A DNA stretch of 64,000 nucleotides, from assembly GCA_022340755.1 (NCBI GenBank), contig JAJDNI010000208.1:1-64000 (forward strand), in the 5' to 3' direction. How positions within the stretch are numbered: position 1 is the first letter of the stretch; each line of letters starts with the position of its first letter. Under the pieces are notes generated by a model. It was not told where the DNA came from, did not search any database, and worked only from the letters and a program-made list of their open reading frames with translations. The position numbers and the translations under genes are program-made. Source of the stretch: Gemmatimonadota bacterium (GTDB lineage Bacteria > Gemmatimonadota > Gemmatimonadetes > Longimicrobiales > Gaopeijiaceae). Below, piece by piece: positions 1 to 8,497 of this stretch.

Positions 1-2
1 CC

Positions 3-110
3 GAGGTGCTGGGGAGTCCGGAGACCCATCGTCTGGTGTTGGAGTTCCTGAAGACGATGGCAGTCACTGGACCAGGAGATAGGGGATCAGCAGTGTGGCC
101 GCCGTCGTGA
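3..110 (+). CDS. C-terminal end of an unidentified protein (partial)
   Basis: An open reading frame enters from the left edge and ends at a TGA at 108-110, giving 35 residues. The first 20 (starting EVLGSPETHR and continuing into LVLEFLK) read like a terminal helix of a globular enzyme; a serine/alpha-beta hydrolase tail is one possibility, but this is only a resemblance. It would run convergently into the transporter gene and overlap its 3' end by about 47 bases, so the last third may be fortuitous. The family cannot be named from so short a piece. Confidence 0.3.
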   Translation, partial: EVLGSPETHRLVLEFLKTMAVTGPGDRGSAVWPPS

Positions 111-1548
111 TCACGATGATGGACAGGATGTTGAGAAGGAATCCTGCTCGGGCCATCTGTGGAATGGTCAGGTAGCCCGAGCTGAACACGATGGCATTCG
201 GAGGGGTGGCAACCGGAAGCATGAAGGCCATGGACGCCGCCAACCCCGCCGTGGTCATGAGGAGGAGTGGCTCCATCCCCAGCCCCACCGCCGCCCCGGC
301 CATGACCGGCATGGCCATGCTGGCGGTGGCGACGTTGGAGGTCAGCTCCGTCAGGAAGACGATGAGCGCGGCCACCGCCGCGAACACGACGATGGCGTGG
401 ACGGCACCCAGGCCTGCGACGCTCCCGCCGATCCACTTGGCCAACCCCGATTGATCCATCGCCACCGCCAGCGAGAGTCCGCCGCCGAAGAGGACCAGCA
501 CTCCCCAAGGGATGCGCTTCGCGGTCTTCCAGTCGAGGCAGAATTCGCCCTTGCGCCAATCCACCGGCAGGATGAAGAGAACCGCGGCGGCAGCCATGGC
601 GATGGTGGAGTCCTGGATCTCGGGGAGCCACGTCTGGAGCCCGGGGATGGTCACGCTGCCGATGGTCTTCTGCGAGCGGAACACCCACGCCAGCGCCGTG
701 AGGACGAAGACGGTGGCTGTCATCTTCTCGCCACGGCTCATGGGGCCGAGGGCGGCGCGCTCCTGCTCTATGAGACCGGCGGCGTCGCCGTGGAGCTCCC
801 CGGGCCGGTGCAAGACACGGGTGAGGATGAGCCAGGTGGCTGGGAGCATCACCGCCGCCACCGGCACGCCGACACCCATCCACTGCACGAAGCCGATCTT
901 CTCGTGCAACAGCTCACTGGCCGCGCCGGCGAGCACCGCGTTCGGGGGCGTGCCGATGAGTGTGGCGACGCCGCCGATGGACGCCGCGTACGCCACGCCG
1001 AGCATCAGGGCGACACCGAAATGGTATATGCCGTCCTCCTGGTCGGGGGGGCGGAGCATCTCGCCCACGGCCAGGGCGATGGGGAGCATCATCGCGGTGG
1101 TAGCGGTGTTGGAGATCCACATGGAGATGAATGCCGTGGCCAGCATGAAGCCGAGTACGAGTCGTGACGGGCTCGTGCCCACCCAGCTCATGATGGCCAG
1201 CGCGATGCGCTTGTGCAGACCCCAGCGCTCCATCGTGACGGCCAGGAGGAAGCCGCCCATGAACAGGAAGATCAGCTCGTTGGCGTAGGGCGCGGAGGTC
1301 GCGGGGGTGGTCAGGACCCCCAGGATAGGAAAGAGCGCGAGGGGCAAGAGTGCGGTGGCGGGTATGGGGAGCGCCTCCGTCATCCACCACACGGCCATCA
1401 GGACGGACACCGCCGCTGCGCGCCATCCCGCGGGGCTCAGCCCTGCGGGTGCCGGGAGGAAGAGGAGGACGAAGAAGGCGGCGGCTCCGAGAAAGAGCCC
1501 GATGCGCTGAGCGGTTCGGTACCCGTGCTTGGAGCCGTCGTCTTCCAC
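64..1548 (-). CDS. SLC13/DASS-family sodium:anion (dicarboxylate-type) symporter
   Basis: Polytopic inner-membrane protein of 494 residues when started at the GTG at 1548, which has a GAGGA ribosome site about 5 bases upstream. The longer open frame upstream has no hydrophobic or conserved content and is rejected. Family hallmarks: an MTEALPIPATALLPL loop near the N-terminus, two sodium-site clamshell motifs (SNTATTAMMLP in the first half and TSNVATASMAMP in the second), and a conserved ATPPNAIVFSSG near the C-terminus. These proteins usually import dicarboxylates, citrate or sulfate with Na+; the substrate cannot be read from sequence. It is monocistronic and divergent from the small membrane protein gene to its right. 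Confidence 0.88.
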   Translation of the reverse strand: MEDDGSKHGYRTAQRIGLFLGAAAFFVLLFLPAPAGLSPAGWRAAAVSVLMAVWWMTEALPIPATALLPLALFPILGVLTTPATSAPYANELIFLFMGGFLLAVTMERWGLHKRIALAIMSWVGTSPSRLVLGFMLATAFISMWISNTATTAMMLPIALAVGEMLRPPDQEDGIYHFGVALMLGVAYAASIGGVATLIGTPPNAVLAGAASELLHEKIGFVQWMGVGVPVAAVMLPATWLILTRVLHRPGELHGDAAGLIEQERAALGPMSRGEKMTATVFVLTALAWVFRSQKTIGSVTIPGLQTWLPEIQDSTIAMAAAAVLFILPVDWRKGEFCLDWKTAKRIPWGVLVLFGGGLSLAVAMDQSGLAKWIGGSVAGLGAVHAIVVFAAVAALIVFLTELTSNVATASMAMPVMAGAAVGLGMEPLLLMTTAGLAASMAFMLPVATPPNAIVFSSGYLTIPQMARAGFLLNILSIIVITTAATLLIPYLLVQ

Positions 1549-1751
1549 GGAGTCCTCGTTGTCAGGGGTGGTGCATCGACCTTCCGGGCGCCAGTCTGGG
1601 AGAAGGAACCGGCGGCGGCAACCGTATGGAATAAAATGGGCGTCACGTCCCGCGTGTCCGGGACGCACCGGCCGAGCGGCTCCGGGTCGCTCGGGCGCAC
1701 GACGCTGGGGGATCAGGCGCGGGCCACCACGAACCAGCGGCAGGAGGTCAT

Positions 1752-2258
1752 ATGGCCACGATGGAGCGTCCGGTCTACAAGGAATGGAGCCCGTGGCCGG
1801 CCTGGATCCAGGTCGTGTTCTGGGGGGCGATGGTCGCGTCCATGGTGGCGGTCGCGACGTCCCCCGGCATGAATCCGGCTGCCCGAATGAGGACGTTGCT
1901 CCTCTTGGCGGGCATCCTGGCACTCACCCAATGGGTGGTCGCAGGTCTCACCGTGCGCCTGTATCGGGACCACCTGGAGGTGTGCCTGGGCACCGCGCGT
2001 CTCATCAAGAAACGCGTACCCTACGAGGACATCGAGAAGATCGAGTCGGTGAAGTACCACCCACTGAAGGAGTTTGGCGGGTGGGGTGTCCGCTTCTCCG
2101 GGAATAAGCGCGCGTGGACAGCACGCGGAGACCAGGCCGTAGTCCTGCACCTGTTCGACGGCGTCCAGGTCTATGTGGGAAGCGACAAGCCCCAGCGCCT
2201 CGAAGAACGAATCCGTGCCATTGCGGGCACGCGCATCGGGAGCACCGGGAAGGACTGA
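1752..2258 (+). CDS. Small membrane protein with PH-like C-terminal domain
   Basis: 168 residues. Two hydrophobic segments (about residues 18-38 and 47-66) are followed by a soluble domain with alternating beta-strand pattern: a strand at LTVRLYRDHLEV, then VPYEDIEKIESVKY and a GGWGVRFSG turn. This layout resembles bacterial PH-domain (bPH) membrane proteins, but the match is structural guesswork. AGGAGG lies 4 bases before the ATG at 1752; a second ATG three codons later is possible. The 203-base gap to the divergent transporter contains one AT-rich patch (TAAAAT, 1632-1637) and a 7-bp hairpin (1646-1665). Function unknown. Confidence 0.7.
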   Translation: MATMERPVYKEWSPWPAWIQVVFWGAMVASMVAVATSPGMNPAARMRTLLLLAGILALTQWVVAGLTVRLYRDHLEVCLGTARLIKKRVPYEDIEKIESVKYHPLKEFGGWGVRFSGNKRAWTARGDQAVVLHLFDGVQVYVGSDKPQRLEERIRAIAGTRIGSTGKD

Positions 2259-2353
2259 CCGACCCTGTAGAACGCCAGGCCGTCCGGCGAAGGAGGGGCC
2301 TCGATCATGAGTGCTCCGCGAACCCCGTGCGAGCTCCCGGGGTAACCGCCGCC

Positions 2354-2851
2354 ATGACCAAGACAGACCTGCGGCCGCGCACCCCCGAAGAGTCCGAAGC
2401 CACCGTCTCGGAGCTGATGATGCCGCATCAGGTGAACAACCTGGGGCACGTCTTCGGTGGCGAGATCCTGTCGATGGTGGACCGTGCCGCCGCCGTGGCG
2501 GCGCTTCGCCATGCCCGGGGGCCTGCGGTCACCGTGTCCATCGACCGAGTGGATTTCAAGGAGCCCATCTTCGCGGGCGAGCTCGTGACTTGCCGGGCGA
2601 GGGTGAACTACGTGGGGCGAACGTCCATAGAGGTAAGCGTGGATGTGGTGGCCGAGAATCTGATGAGCGGCGTGAAGCGGGACACGAACTCGTGCCTGCT
2701 GACATTCGTGGCCATCGACCAGAACCATCGCCCAACCCCGGTAGCGCCCCTGAAGCTGGAGACGCCGGAGGATCAACGCCGCCACCGTGAGGCCCAGCGG
2801 CGTCGCGAGGTCAGAGAGCAGCTGGACCGGGAGCTCGGCGAGCAGCCGTAG
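2354..2851 (+). CDS. Acyl-CoA thioesterase, hotdog fold (YciA/ACOT type)
   Basis: 165-residue single hotdog-domain protein. The motif VNNLGHVFGGEILSMVDRAAAVAA near residue 30 (N, G-H and D positions) is the signature of the cytosolic acyl-CoA hydrolase family that includes YciA and ACOT7. The second conserved strand carries VDFKEPIFAGELV and VGRTSIEV. It would hydrolyse fatty acyl-CoA to free acid and CoA. The C-terminal 25 residues are charged and probably form a helix. The open frame extends upstream without conserved content, so the ATG directly before the conserved start was chosen. It lies 95 bases downstream of the PH-like gene and converges on the cytochrome gene. Confidence 0.86.
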   Translation: MTKTDLRPRTPEESEATVSELMMPHQVNNLGHVFGGEILSMVDRAAAVAALRHARGPAVTVSIDRVDFKEPIFAGELVTCRARVNYVGRTSIEVSVDVVAENLMSGVKRDTNSCLLTFVAIDQNHRPTPVAPLKLETPEDQRRHREAQRRREVREQLDRELGEQP

Positions 2852-2858
2852 GACGGCC

Positions 2859-3587
2859 CTACCGGATGCCGGCCTGCGTATGACAGTCGGCGCAGGTCAC
2901 CCACACGCGCGCGAGCACGCGAGCGCGAGCGTCGGCGCTTCCGGCCGCGGACGCATCCTTCCCCAGTTGTCTCAGCTCGCCTGCGCCGCGGGCAAGGACG
3001 TCCTGGGGAACGTAGGTGGCGTCGGGAGGCGGGAACCCCTCGGTGCCTGCCAGCGCCTCGGCGCCGGTCCGCCACGTGCGATCGGACGGGCCTACGAGCC
3101 CGTCCCAGAGGAGCCGGTTGACCCACGAGAGATAACGCGCGTGTCGTCCCCGTGGATCGCTGCCGGACGGTGGATCGTCCTGAAAACGCACCCCCAGGTC
3201 CGTCCCGTAGGCGAGGTGACACTCTCCGCAGGCTCGGGCCACCTCCGCGACTTCCCGGGCCGCGGCGGAGGCCGAGGGGGCGGCGACCGCCGCACGGGCG
3301 GCCGCATGCACCCTGTCCACGTAGGACTCCGCTCCGGCCGGGACCCCTCTGGCCTCTTCCAGTGTGGAGAGCTCGCGTGCCGTGACGCGGAGGCCTTCCA
3401 GGTTCCCGGTCATGGCGAACGTCACCAGGTCGCGGGCGAGCGCGAAGTGCTCGTGCATGGTCGCGGGAGAAGGAGCGGGTTCCGGAGCGCGAGGTGCAGA
3501 CGTCGGCGCGGCGTGGCAAGCGGCCAGCATCACGGCCGCCACGCTCGTGGGCCCGAAGCCACGCGAACGGATCGGGATAATCCTCAT
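2859..3587 (-). CDS. Diheme cytochrome c lipoprotein
   Basis: 242 residues, starting at an ATG preceded by GGAGGAG. A hydrophobic signal ends in a lipobox (LAAC, Cys24), so the mature protein is probably membrane-anchored in the periplasm. Two CXXCH heme-attachment motifs are present: CGECH (120-124) and CADCH (232-236), close to the C-terminus. Between them the chain is helix-rich and alanine-rich. The start codon overlaps the stop of the preceding 51-residue gene (ATGA), and that gene begins 4 bases after the thiolase stop, so the three are probably co-transcribed. An electron-transfer role is likely; the partner is not evident. Confidence 0.82.
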   Translation of the reverse strand: MRIIPIRSRGFGPTSVAAVMLAACHAAPTSAPRAPEPAPSPATMHEHFALARDLVTFAMTGNLEGLRVTARELSTLEEARGVPAGAESYVDRVHAAARAAVAAPSASAAAREVAEVARACGECHLAYGTDLGVRFQDDPPSGSDPRGRHARYLSWVNRLLWDGLVGPSDRTWRTGAEALAGTEGFPPPDATYVPQDVLARGAGELRQLGKDASAAGSADARARVLARVWVTCADCHTQAGIR

Positions 3588-3739
3588 GGCGTGGCTCCTC
3601 CGAGCATCTGCCAGATCAGCAGCACGATCTCCACCACGATCAGCGCGACGATGTACCATTCCAATCTGATGGACTTTCTGGTGTTGAGTAGCTCCAGAAC
3701 GGTGATCCGTCCCCTGAGGTACCGGGCCCGAGCGATCAT
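3584..3739 (-). CDS. 51-residue single-span membrane protein, RMD1/DUF155 C-terminus-like
   Basis: A short gene read directly from the sequence: ATG at 3739, stop at 3584-3586. GGAGG sits 6 bases before the start. The product has a basic N-terminus (MIARARYLRGR), then VLELLNTRKSIRLEW, then one hydrophobic helix (about residues 29-47) ending in LLIWQML. The pattern of an acidic/basic helix with LNTR, followed by RLEW and a single membrane span, resembles the last 50 residues of RMD1/Sif2/DUF155 proteins, whose catalytic-size N-terminal part is absent here. The stop overlaps the cytochrome c start by ATGA. It may be a free-standing small membrane subunit or a relic; strong ribosome site and coupling favour a real gene. 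Confidence 0.65.
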   Translation of the reverse strand: MIARARYLRGRITVLELLNTRKSIRLEWYIVALIVVEIVLLIWQMLGGATP

Positions 3740-3742
3740 GGT

Positions 3743-5017
3743 CTACCTCCGCTCCACCACCATGGCGAAGCCCATTCCTCCCGCAGCACACACGGTGATG
3801 AGCCCGAACTGGACATTGCGGCGCGCCATCTCGTGGAGCATCGTGATCGTGATACGGCCCCCCGTGGCCCCGAAGGGATGCCCGAGGGCGATGGAGCCGC
3901 CCATGACGTTGATGCGCTCCGGTTCCGGGTGACCGACGGCCTCGCTTCTGCCCAACTCCTTCTGGGCGAAGGCCCGGGACGAAAGAGCCTGGAGGTTGGA
4001 CAGAACCTGCGCCGCGAAGGCTTCGTGCATCTCCATGAGGCCGATGTCCTTCATGGAGAGACCTGCACGGTCCAGAGCCCGAGGTGCGGCCCACGCCGGT
4101 CCCTGGAGGAGTTGGGCGGCGGGGTCGACGGCGGCCCAGGCCCAGCTCCGGATCCATCCCAGCGGTGGGATGCCCTCCGCCAGCGCCTTCTCGCCGTTCA
4201 CGACTACCAGGGCGGAGGCGCCGTCGGTGAGGGGCGACGACGTGCCGGCGGTGACCGAGCCGTGCCTGCGGTCGAAGACCGGCGGAAGCGCGGCGAGGGC
4301 GTCGAGGCTCGTGTCCGGGCGGATGCCGTTGTCTCCTCCCAAGACGGTCCCGTAGTCCGGAGGCACGTAGACCGGCGCAATCTCCCCGGTGAGACGCCCG
4401 TCCGCCGTGCCCGCCGCCGCGAGTCGATGGGACCGGAGCGCCCACGCGTCCTGATCCTCCCGCCGGATGCCGTTCTCCTTGGCCATTCGCTCCGCCGCGG
4501 CCCCCATGGTCTCCCCCGTCGTGGGCTCGGCGATAGCGGGCGCCACGGGCACGAGATCCCTGGGCCTGATTCGCTTGAAGGAAGCGACGCGTCGACCAAG
4601 CGTCTTGGCCGTCGAGGCTTCGACCAGCGACTTCGAAAGCTTGTCGCTGACCGTGATGGGAACCCGGGAGAGCGACTCCGCCCCTCCGGCGACGACCACG
4701 TCCGCCTGGCCCAGCTCGATGAGCATGGCCGCGTCGCAGATGGCCTGGTTCGCCGATGCGCAGGCGCGGGAGACCGTGACTGCAGGGATGGTCTTGGGGA
4801 GCACCGCCAACCCCACCTCTCGGGCGATGTTGGGGGCCTTGGCGTCGTGCACGACCGTGCCGAAGACGACGTGGTCCACCTGATCGGCTTTCAGGCCGCT
4901 CCTCCCCACGGCGTCCCGTAAGACCACCTTGCCCAGCTCGATGGCGGACAGGTCGGCGAGGCCCGTGCCCGAGCGGAGAAAGGGGGTGCGACACCCGGCG
5001 ACGATGGCGGCTTTCAT
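3743..5017 (-). CDS. fadI: Acetyl-CoA acyltransferase (thiolase), FadI-like
   Basis: 424-residue thiolase. The N-terminal catalytic cysteine is Cys86 in SRACASANQ; the conserved histidine motif is MHEAFAA and the C-terminal active-site loop is CAAGGMG. GGSIALGHPFGATGGR is also intact. Length and the long central insertion fit the FadI/trifunctional-protein beta class, which performs the last step of fatty-acid beta-oxidation (3-ketoacyl-CoA + CoA to acetyl-CoA + shortened acyl-CoA). No fadJ-like partner is adjacent. AGGAG precedes the ATG. A 6-2-6 inverted repeat (CGTGGC-GT-GCCACG, 5033-5046) lies just upstream and could be an operator. Gene symbol is by family resemblance. Confidence 0.88.
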   Translation of the reverse strand: MKAAIVAGCRTPFLRSGTGLADLSAIELGKVVLRDAVGRSGLKADQVDHVVFGTVVHDAKAPNIAREVGLAVLPKTIPAVTVSRACASANQAICDAAMLIELGQADVVVAGGAESLSRVPITVSDKLSKSLVEASTAKTLGRRVASFKRIRPRDLVPVAPAIAEPTTGETMGAAAERMAKENGIRREDQDAWALRSHRLAAAGTADGRLTGEIAPVYVPPDYGTVLGGDNGIRPDTSLDALAALPPVFDRRHGSVTAGTSSPLTDGASALVVVNGEKALAEGIPPLGWIRSWAWAAVDPAAQLLQGPAWAAPRALDRAGLSMKDIGLMEMHEAFAAQVLSNLQALSSRAFAQKELGRSEAVGHPEPERINVMGGSIALGHPFGATGGRITITMLHEMARRNVQFGLITVCAAGGMGFAMVVERR

Positions 5018-5240
5018 GGAGGGCTCCTGACGCGTGGCGTGCCACGAAACATGGCATGGAAGGTACCCGGAAGACCATCTCTTGCCGCACCCGCTGGATC
5101 GTGCTTCGTTTTCGGTTGTCCCTCTCGCGGTTGCAGGCCTCCTTGGCGACCGCCGGACGTCCTCGCGACGCGCCCCCGGCAGGGCGCTCCAGGGGGCGGT
5201 CTCCGACCGCCGCCGAAGAGCCACTTCATCAGGAATGCCG

Positions 5241-5858
5241 ATGATCTCAGGACCCGACGCCCTGACGCGTCTTCGCGAGGGCAACGCCCGCTTCGTCGCG
5301 GGTGGCCATGGTCAGACGGCTCCCACGGACGAGACCCGGCGAAGCGAGCTGGTCTCGGGCCAGGAGCCCTTCGCCATCATCCTCGGATGCTCGGACTCGC
5401 GCGTGCCTGCGGAGATCGTCTTCGATCAAGGGCTGGGAGACCTCTTCGTGATCCGGGTCGCGGGGAACATCGTGGCGCCGTCGCTCCTGGGGAGCGTGGA
5501 GTTCGCCGCGGAGCGCTTCGGCACGCGGCTGGTCGTGGTTCTGGGTCACTCCATGTGCGGCGCGGTGACGGCCACCGTGGACGAGCTCGAGCGCCCTTCG
5601 GAGAGCCGGTCACCGAACCTCCGGTCCATTGTCGATCGCATCCGTCCGGTGGTGAAGCCCCTCTTGGAGGCCGAGCCCGACGGTGACAGGGGCACGCTCA
5701 TCCAGAGGGCGGTCCGGGCGAACATCCGCGCTTCGGTGGGTCAGGTGCGGTACGGCTCCCGGATCCTCGAGGACCTCGTCGAGCACGATGACCTGCTGGT
5801 GGTGGGTGCCGAGTATGCCCTCGAGACGGGCGCGGTCTCCTTCTTCGAGGATGCATGA
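5241..5858 (+). CDS. Beta-class carbonic anhydrase
   Basis: 205 residues. The zinc and catalytic ligands of beta-carbonic anhydrases are all present: Cys50 and Asp52-Arg54 in CSDSR, then His103 and Cys106 in GHSMCG. The RVAGN motif lies between them (72-76). It interconverts CO2 and bicarbonate in the cytoplasm. The ATG at 5241 has AGGA 6-7 bases upstream; an ATG two codons earlier (5235) is too close to that site. The stop overlaps the start of the acetyltransferase gene by 4 bases, so the two are translationally coupled. The 223-base region to the divergent thiolase gene holds their promoters. Confidence 0.9.
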   Translation: MISGPDALTRLREGNARFVAGGHGQTAPTDETRRSELVSGQEPFAIILGCSDSRVPAEIVFDQGLGDLFVIRVAGNIVAPSLLGSVEFAAERFGTRLVVVLGHSMCGAVTATVDELERPSESRSPNLRSIVDRIRPVVKPLLEAEPDGDRGTLIQRAVRANIRASVGQVRYGSRILEDLVEHDDLLVVGAEYALETGAVSFFEDA

Positions 5859-6382
5859 CGGTCGACCACTTCCTCACAACCGAGCGCCTGGGCTTTCGCC
5901 ATTGGAGTGACGAGGACTTCGACCTGGCCATCAGCCTGTGGGCCGACCCACGGGTCACGCGTCTCATCGATGCCCGGGGGCGACTCGCGCCGGACGAGGT
6001 CCGCGAACGCCTGGCGCGGGAGATCCGCAACCAGAACGAGGTGGGCGTGCAGTACTGGCCCTTCTTCTTGCTGACTTCCGGAGAGTTCGTGGGGTGCTGC
6101 GGCCTCAAGCCGTACGAGGGCGACGAGGACCTCTGGGAGATGGGCTTCCACCTGCGCTTCGGATTCTGGGGCCGGGGGCTCGCCACCGAGGCGGCGCGCG
6201 CCGTCATCCGGTACGCTGCGGAGGAGCTCGGAGTGGCCTCTCTTCTCGCTGGGCACAACCCACTAAACCACGCGTCCCGCCGCATTCTCGGTAAGCTCGG
6301 ATTTCGTCACCTGCGGGACGAGGTCTTTTCGGGAACGGGGTTGGTTCACCCTCTGTACGAGCTCGACCTCCGGAAGGGATGA
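5855..6382 (+). CDS. GNAT-family N-acetyltransferase (RimJ/RimL type)
   Basis: 175 residues, beginning in an ATGA overlap with the carbonic anhydrase gene. The chain follows the acetyltransferase_3 pattern: TTERLGFRHWSDEDFDLAISLWADPRV at the N-terminus, FVGCCGL in strand 4, and a pyrophosphate-binding segment FGFWGRGLATEAARAVIRYA (Q/RxxGxG/A form). The closing part, NHASRRILGKLGFRH, is typical. It should transfer acetyl from acetyl-CoA to an amine, either a small molecule or a protein N-terminus; the substrate is not predictable. Coupling to carbonic anhydrase is noted without an obvious functional link. Confidence 0.85.
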   Translation: MTVDHFLTTERLGFRHWSDEDFDLAISLWADPRVTRLIDARGRLAPDEVRERLAREIRNQNEVGVQYWPFFLLTSGEFVGCCGLKPYEGDEDLWEMGFHLRFGFWGRGLATEAARAVIRYAAEELGVASLLAGHNPLNHASRRILGKLGFRHLRDEVFSGTGLVHPLYELDLRKG

Positions 6383-6450
6383 TGGTGCGGGCGAGCGGCC
6401 CTTCTCAGATTGAGGCACCCCGCGACAACGGCCGCGGGCAGGAGTTGAAC

Positions 6451-7656
6451 ATGCGAGTTGTTGGATCGAATCTCACGGACCTGTTTCTTCATACGCTGCG
6501 ATCCGCCGTGATGGCGTGCCTCGCCCTCTGGCTCGTTGTGGCCGTCCCGGGGTGCACGGCTCGCGGTTCTGGAGGTGTCACGGTCGCCGACAGCGCCGGC
6601 GTGCGCATCACGTTGAGCGCCGACACGTCGCGGACCTTCGCGACGGTGGATACCCCTGCCGTGCTCAGCTTGGGAGGGCCGGACGCCAGCGGACCCACGC
6701 AATTCCGCAACATCCGGGGAGTGCGGGTGGACCCCCGGGGCAACATCTGGGTGGCAGACGCACAGTCCGACGAGATCCGGATCTTCCACCCCGACGGCTC
6801 GTTCTGGAAGTCGGTGGGTGGACGCGGCGAGGGTCCGGGGGAATTCATGAGCGTGCGCTTGCTCGGCGCCTTCCGGGGTGACAGCGTCGCAGTCTGGGAC
6901 GACGCGCAGGGGCGTATGACCGTGTTGGACCCCGAGGGGGCCGTAGCTCGGATCGTCACGGCCCACACCGGCGAGGAGTACCCACCCAACGCCTTTCGTG
7001 TGTTTTCCGACGGGACGGTCTTGGCGCGGATCCGCCCGGTCCTTCCCGCGGGGACTCTCGAGCCCGGGTCGATCATCCCCGATACGGCGATCTTCGCGCG
7101 GGTGGACTACTCCGACATGCACATCGTGCCCGAAGGGGGGGCGCCGGCGCCGAAGTGGCTTTGGACGGGGCACAGTCAGATTCCCATCCCCTTCACCGTG
7201 AACCCGGGTTTCGACCTCTCCGGCGACGAGGTGCTCGCGACGAGTGGCCCCTTCTTCCGCATCCGGGTGTTCCGCGGTGGGAGCCTCGTGGAGAGCTACG
7301 GCTTCGAACGGGATCCCGCCCCGGTGACGGCCAGGGAAGAGCAGGAGTACATCGACATGTTCGGGCAGGGCGCCAGTGACTCGCCCCGTCGGCAGGAGTA
7401 CCTGTCGGTGCTGCGTAACCCGCACGTCCCCCGGGTGCTTCCCGCGTACCGGAGCCTCGTGGTCGCCGACGACGGCAGCGTATGGGTCGAACGCTACGAG
7501 TACGGGAGCTTCGACGTGTACGGTTCGGATCGGGTGTTCCTCGGCCGCATTGAGGTGCCCGTGCAGCTGACGCAGGTAGTGGACTCCAGGTTGGTCGGGG
7601 TCTGGCGCGACGCGATGAACGTCGAGTACGTGCGTATCTACCGGTATCGGAAGTAG
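6451..7656 (+). CDS. 6-bladed beta-propeller lipoprotein (NHL-like)
   Basis: 401 residues from the ATG at 6451, which has AGGAG 7 bases upstream. An earlier in-frame ATG at 6379 overlaps the previous stop but adds only a polar extension ahead of the signal peptide. A hydrophobic signal ends at VPGC, a lipobox. The mature part has repeated blade motifs such as VRVDPRGNIWVADAQSDEIRIF and GGRGEGPGEF, and a late VVADDGSVWVERY. Proteins of this kind are abundant as secreted 6-bladed beta-propellers in Gemmatimonadota and Bacteroidota; their ligands are unknown. No enzyme residues can be identified. Confidence 0.75.
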   Translation: MRVVGSNLTDLFLHTLRSAVMACLALWLVVAVPGCTARGSGGVTVADSAGVRITLSADTSRTFATVDTPAVLSLGGPDASGPTQFRNIRGVRVDPRGNIWVADAQSDEIRIFHPDGSFWKSVGGRGEGPGEFMSVRLLGAFRGDSVAVWDDAQGRMTVLDPEGAVARIVTAHTGEEYPPNAFRVFSDGTVLARIRPVLPAGTLEPGSIIPDTAIFARVDYSDMHIVPEGGAPAPKWLWTGHSQIPIPFTVNPGFDLSGDEVLATSGPFFRIRVFRGGSLVESYGFERDPAPVTAREEQEYIDMFGQGASDSPRRQEYLSVLRNPHVPRVLPAYRSLVVADDGSVWVERYEYGSFDVYGSDRVFLGRIEVPVQLTQVVDSRLVGVWRDAMNVEYVRIYRYRK

Positions 7657-7710
7657 CGACGGGAGACATCGAGGACGTGCGCGACGTGGGCCGCGGGGTC
7701 CCATCGCGCC

Positions 7711-8454
7711 ATGGGGCGAGAGCGCGCAATGGGCAGCTACGCGGCGGCCGCGGAGTTCTACGATCTGCTGTATCTCGGCCGGAAGGATTACCGTGCCGAG
7801 ACCGAGATGATCGCAGGGGTCATCCGCGAGGGGAATCCGGACGCGCGGCGAGTCCTGGACGTGGGTTGCGGCACCGGGGAGCACCTCAGGCACCTTCGGG
7901 ACTTGGGTTTCGAGGTCGACGGTGTCGACCTGGAGCCCGCGTTCGTCGATCTCGCCCGCAGGAAGTCTCCGGAGGCACGAATCCAGGTAGGGGACATGGC
8001 GACCCTTGCCCTTCCCGATCGGTACGACGCGGTGCTCAGCCTCTTCTCCGCCATCGGGTACGTTTGCACGAGGGAGCGGCTGCGGCAGACCGTCGCTCGC
8101 TTGGCGGCACACCTGACACCATCGGGAGTGCTCGTGGTGGAGCCCTGGTTCCAGCCCGGTGAGATGACGGACCGGTACCTGACGATGGTCACCGGCGAGG
8201 CGGAAGACCTCAAGGTCTGTCGTGCTTCCCGGCTCGTCATCGACGGCACGATCTCCCGCTTGGAGTTCGGGTATCTGATTGCCAGGCCGGAGGGGCTCCA
8301 ACAGCGCTCGGAGGTGCACGAGCTGGGGCTCTTCACGCGGGCGGAGATGGAGGAGGCGTTCCGCCAGGCAGGGCTCTCGGCCACCATGCTTCCCGATGCG
8401 ATGGCTTCGAGGGGACTGTACGTGGGCCGAAGAACCACGGTGGCGGCCAGCTGA
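7711..8454 (+). CDS. Class I SAM-dependent methyltransferase
   Basis: 247 residues. Motif I is VLDVGCGTGEHLRHL, the acidic motif II is VDGVDLEPAF, and a motif resembling post-I/III is YDAVLSLFSAIGYV. The start FYDLLYLGRKDYRAE and the later DGTISRLEFGYLI match small-molecule methyltransferases of the TylM1/DesVI N-methyltransferase-like group, but no sugar or polyketide genes are near. An ATG six codons downstream (7729) is an alternative start; neither has a strong ribosome site. The gene stands alone, 54 bases after the propeller lipoprotein. Confidence 0.82.
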   Translation: MGRERAMGSYAAAAEFYDLLYLGRKDYRAETEMIAGVIREGNPDARRVLDVGCGTGEHLRHLRDLGFEVDGVDLEPAFVDLARRKSPEARIQVGDMATLALPDRYDAVLSLFSAIGYVCTRERLRQTVARLAAHLTPSGVLVVEPWFQPGEMTDRYLTMVTGEAEDLKVCRASRLVIDGTISRLEFGYLIARPEGLQQRSEVHELGLFTRAEMEEAFRQAGLSATMLPDAMASRGLYVGRRTTVAAS

Positions 8455-8497
8455 CCCTCGAGCCGCGGCAGGGGGGCGATGGCGACACATGCTGCCG

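Noticed and set aside
2859-5090. A 743-codon minus-strand open frame spanning the thiolase and cytochrome genes
   Set aside because: Only its 3' 242 codons (cytochrome) have a signal peptide and heme motifs. The upstream part is a GC-driven shadow of the thiolase, low in hydrophobic pattern and rich in Arg/Gly.
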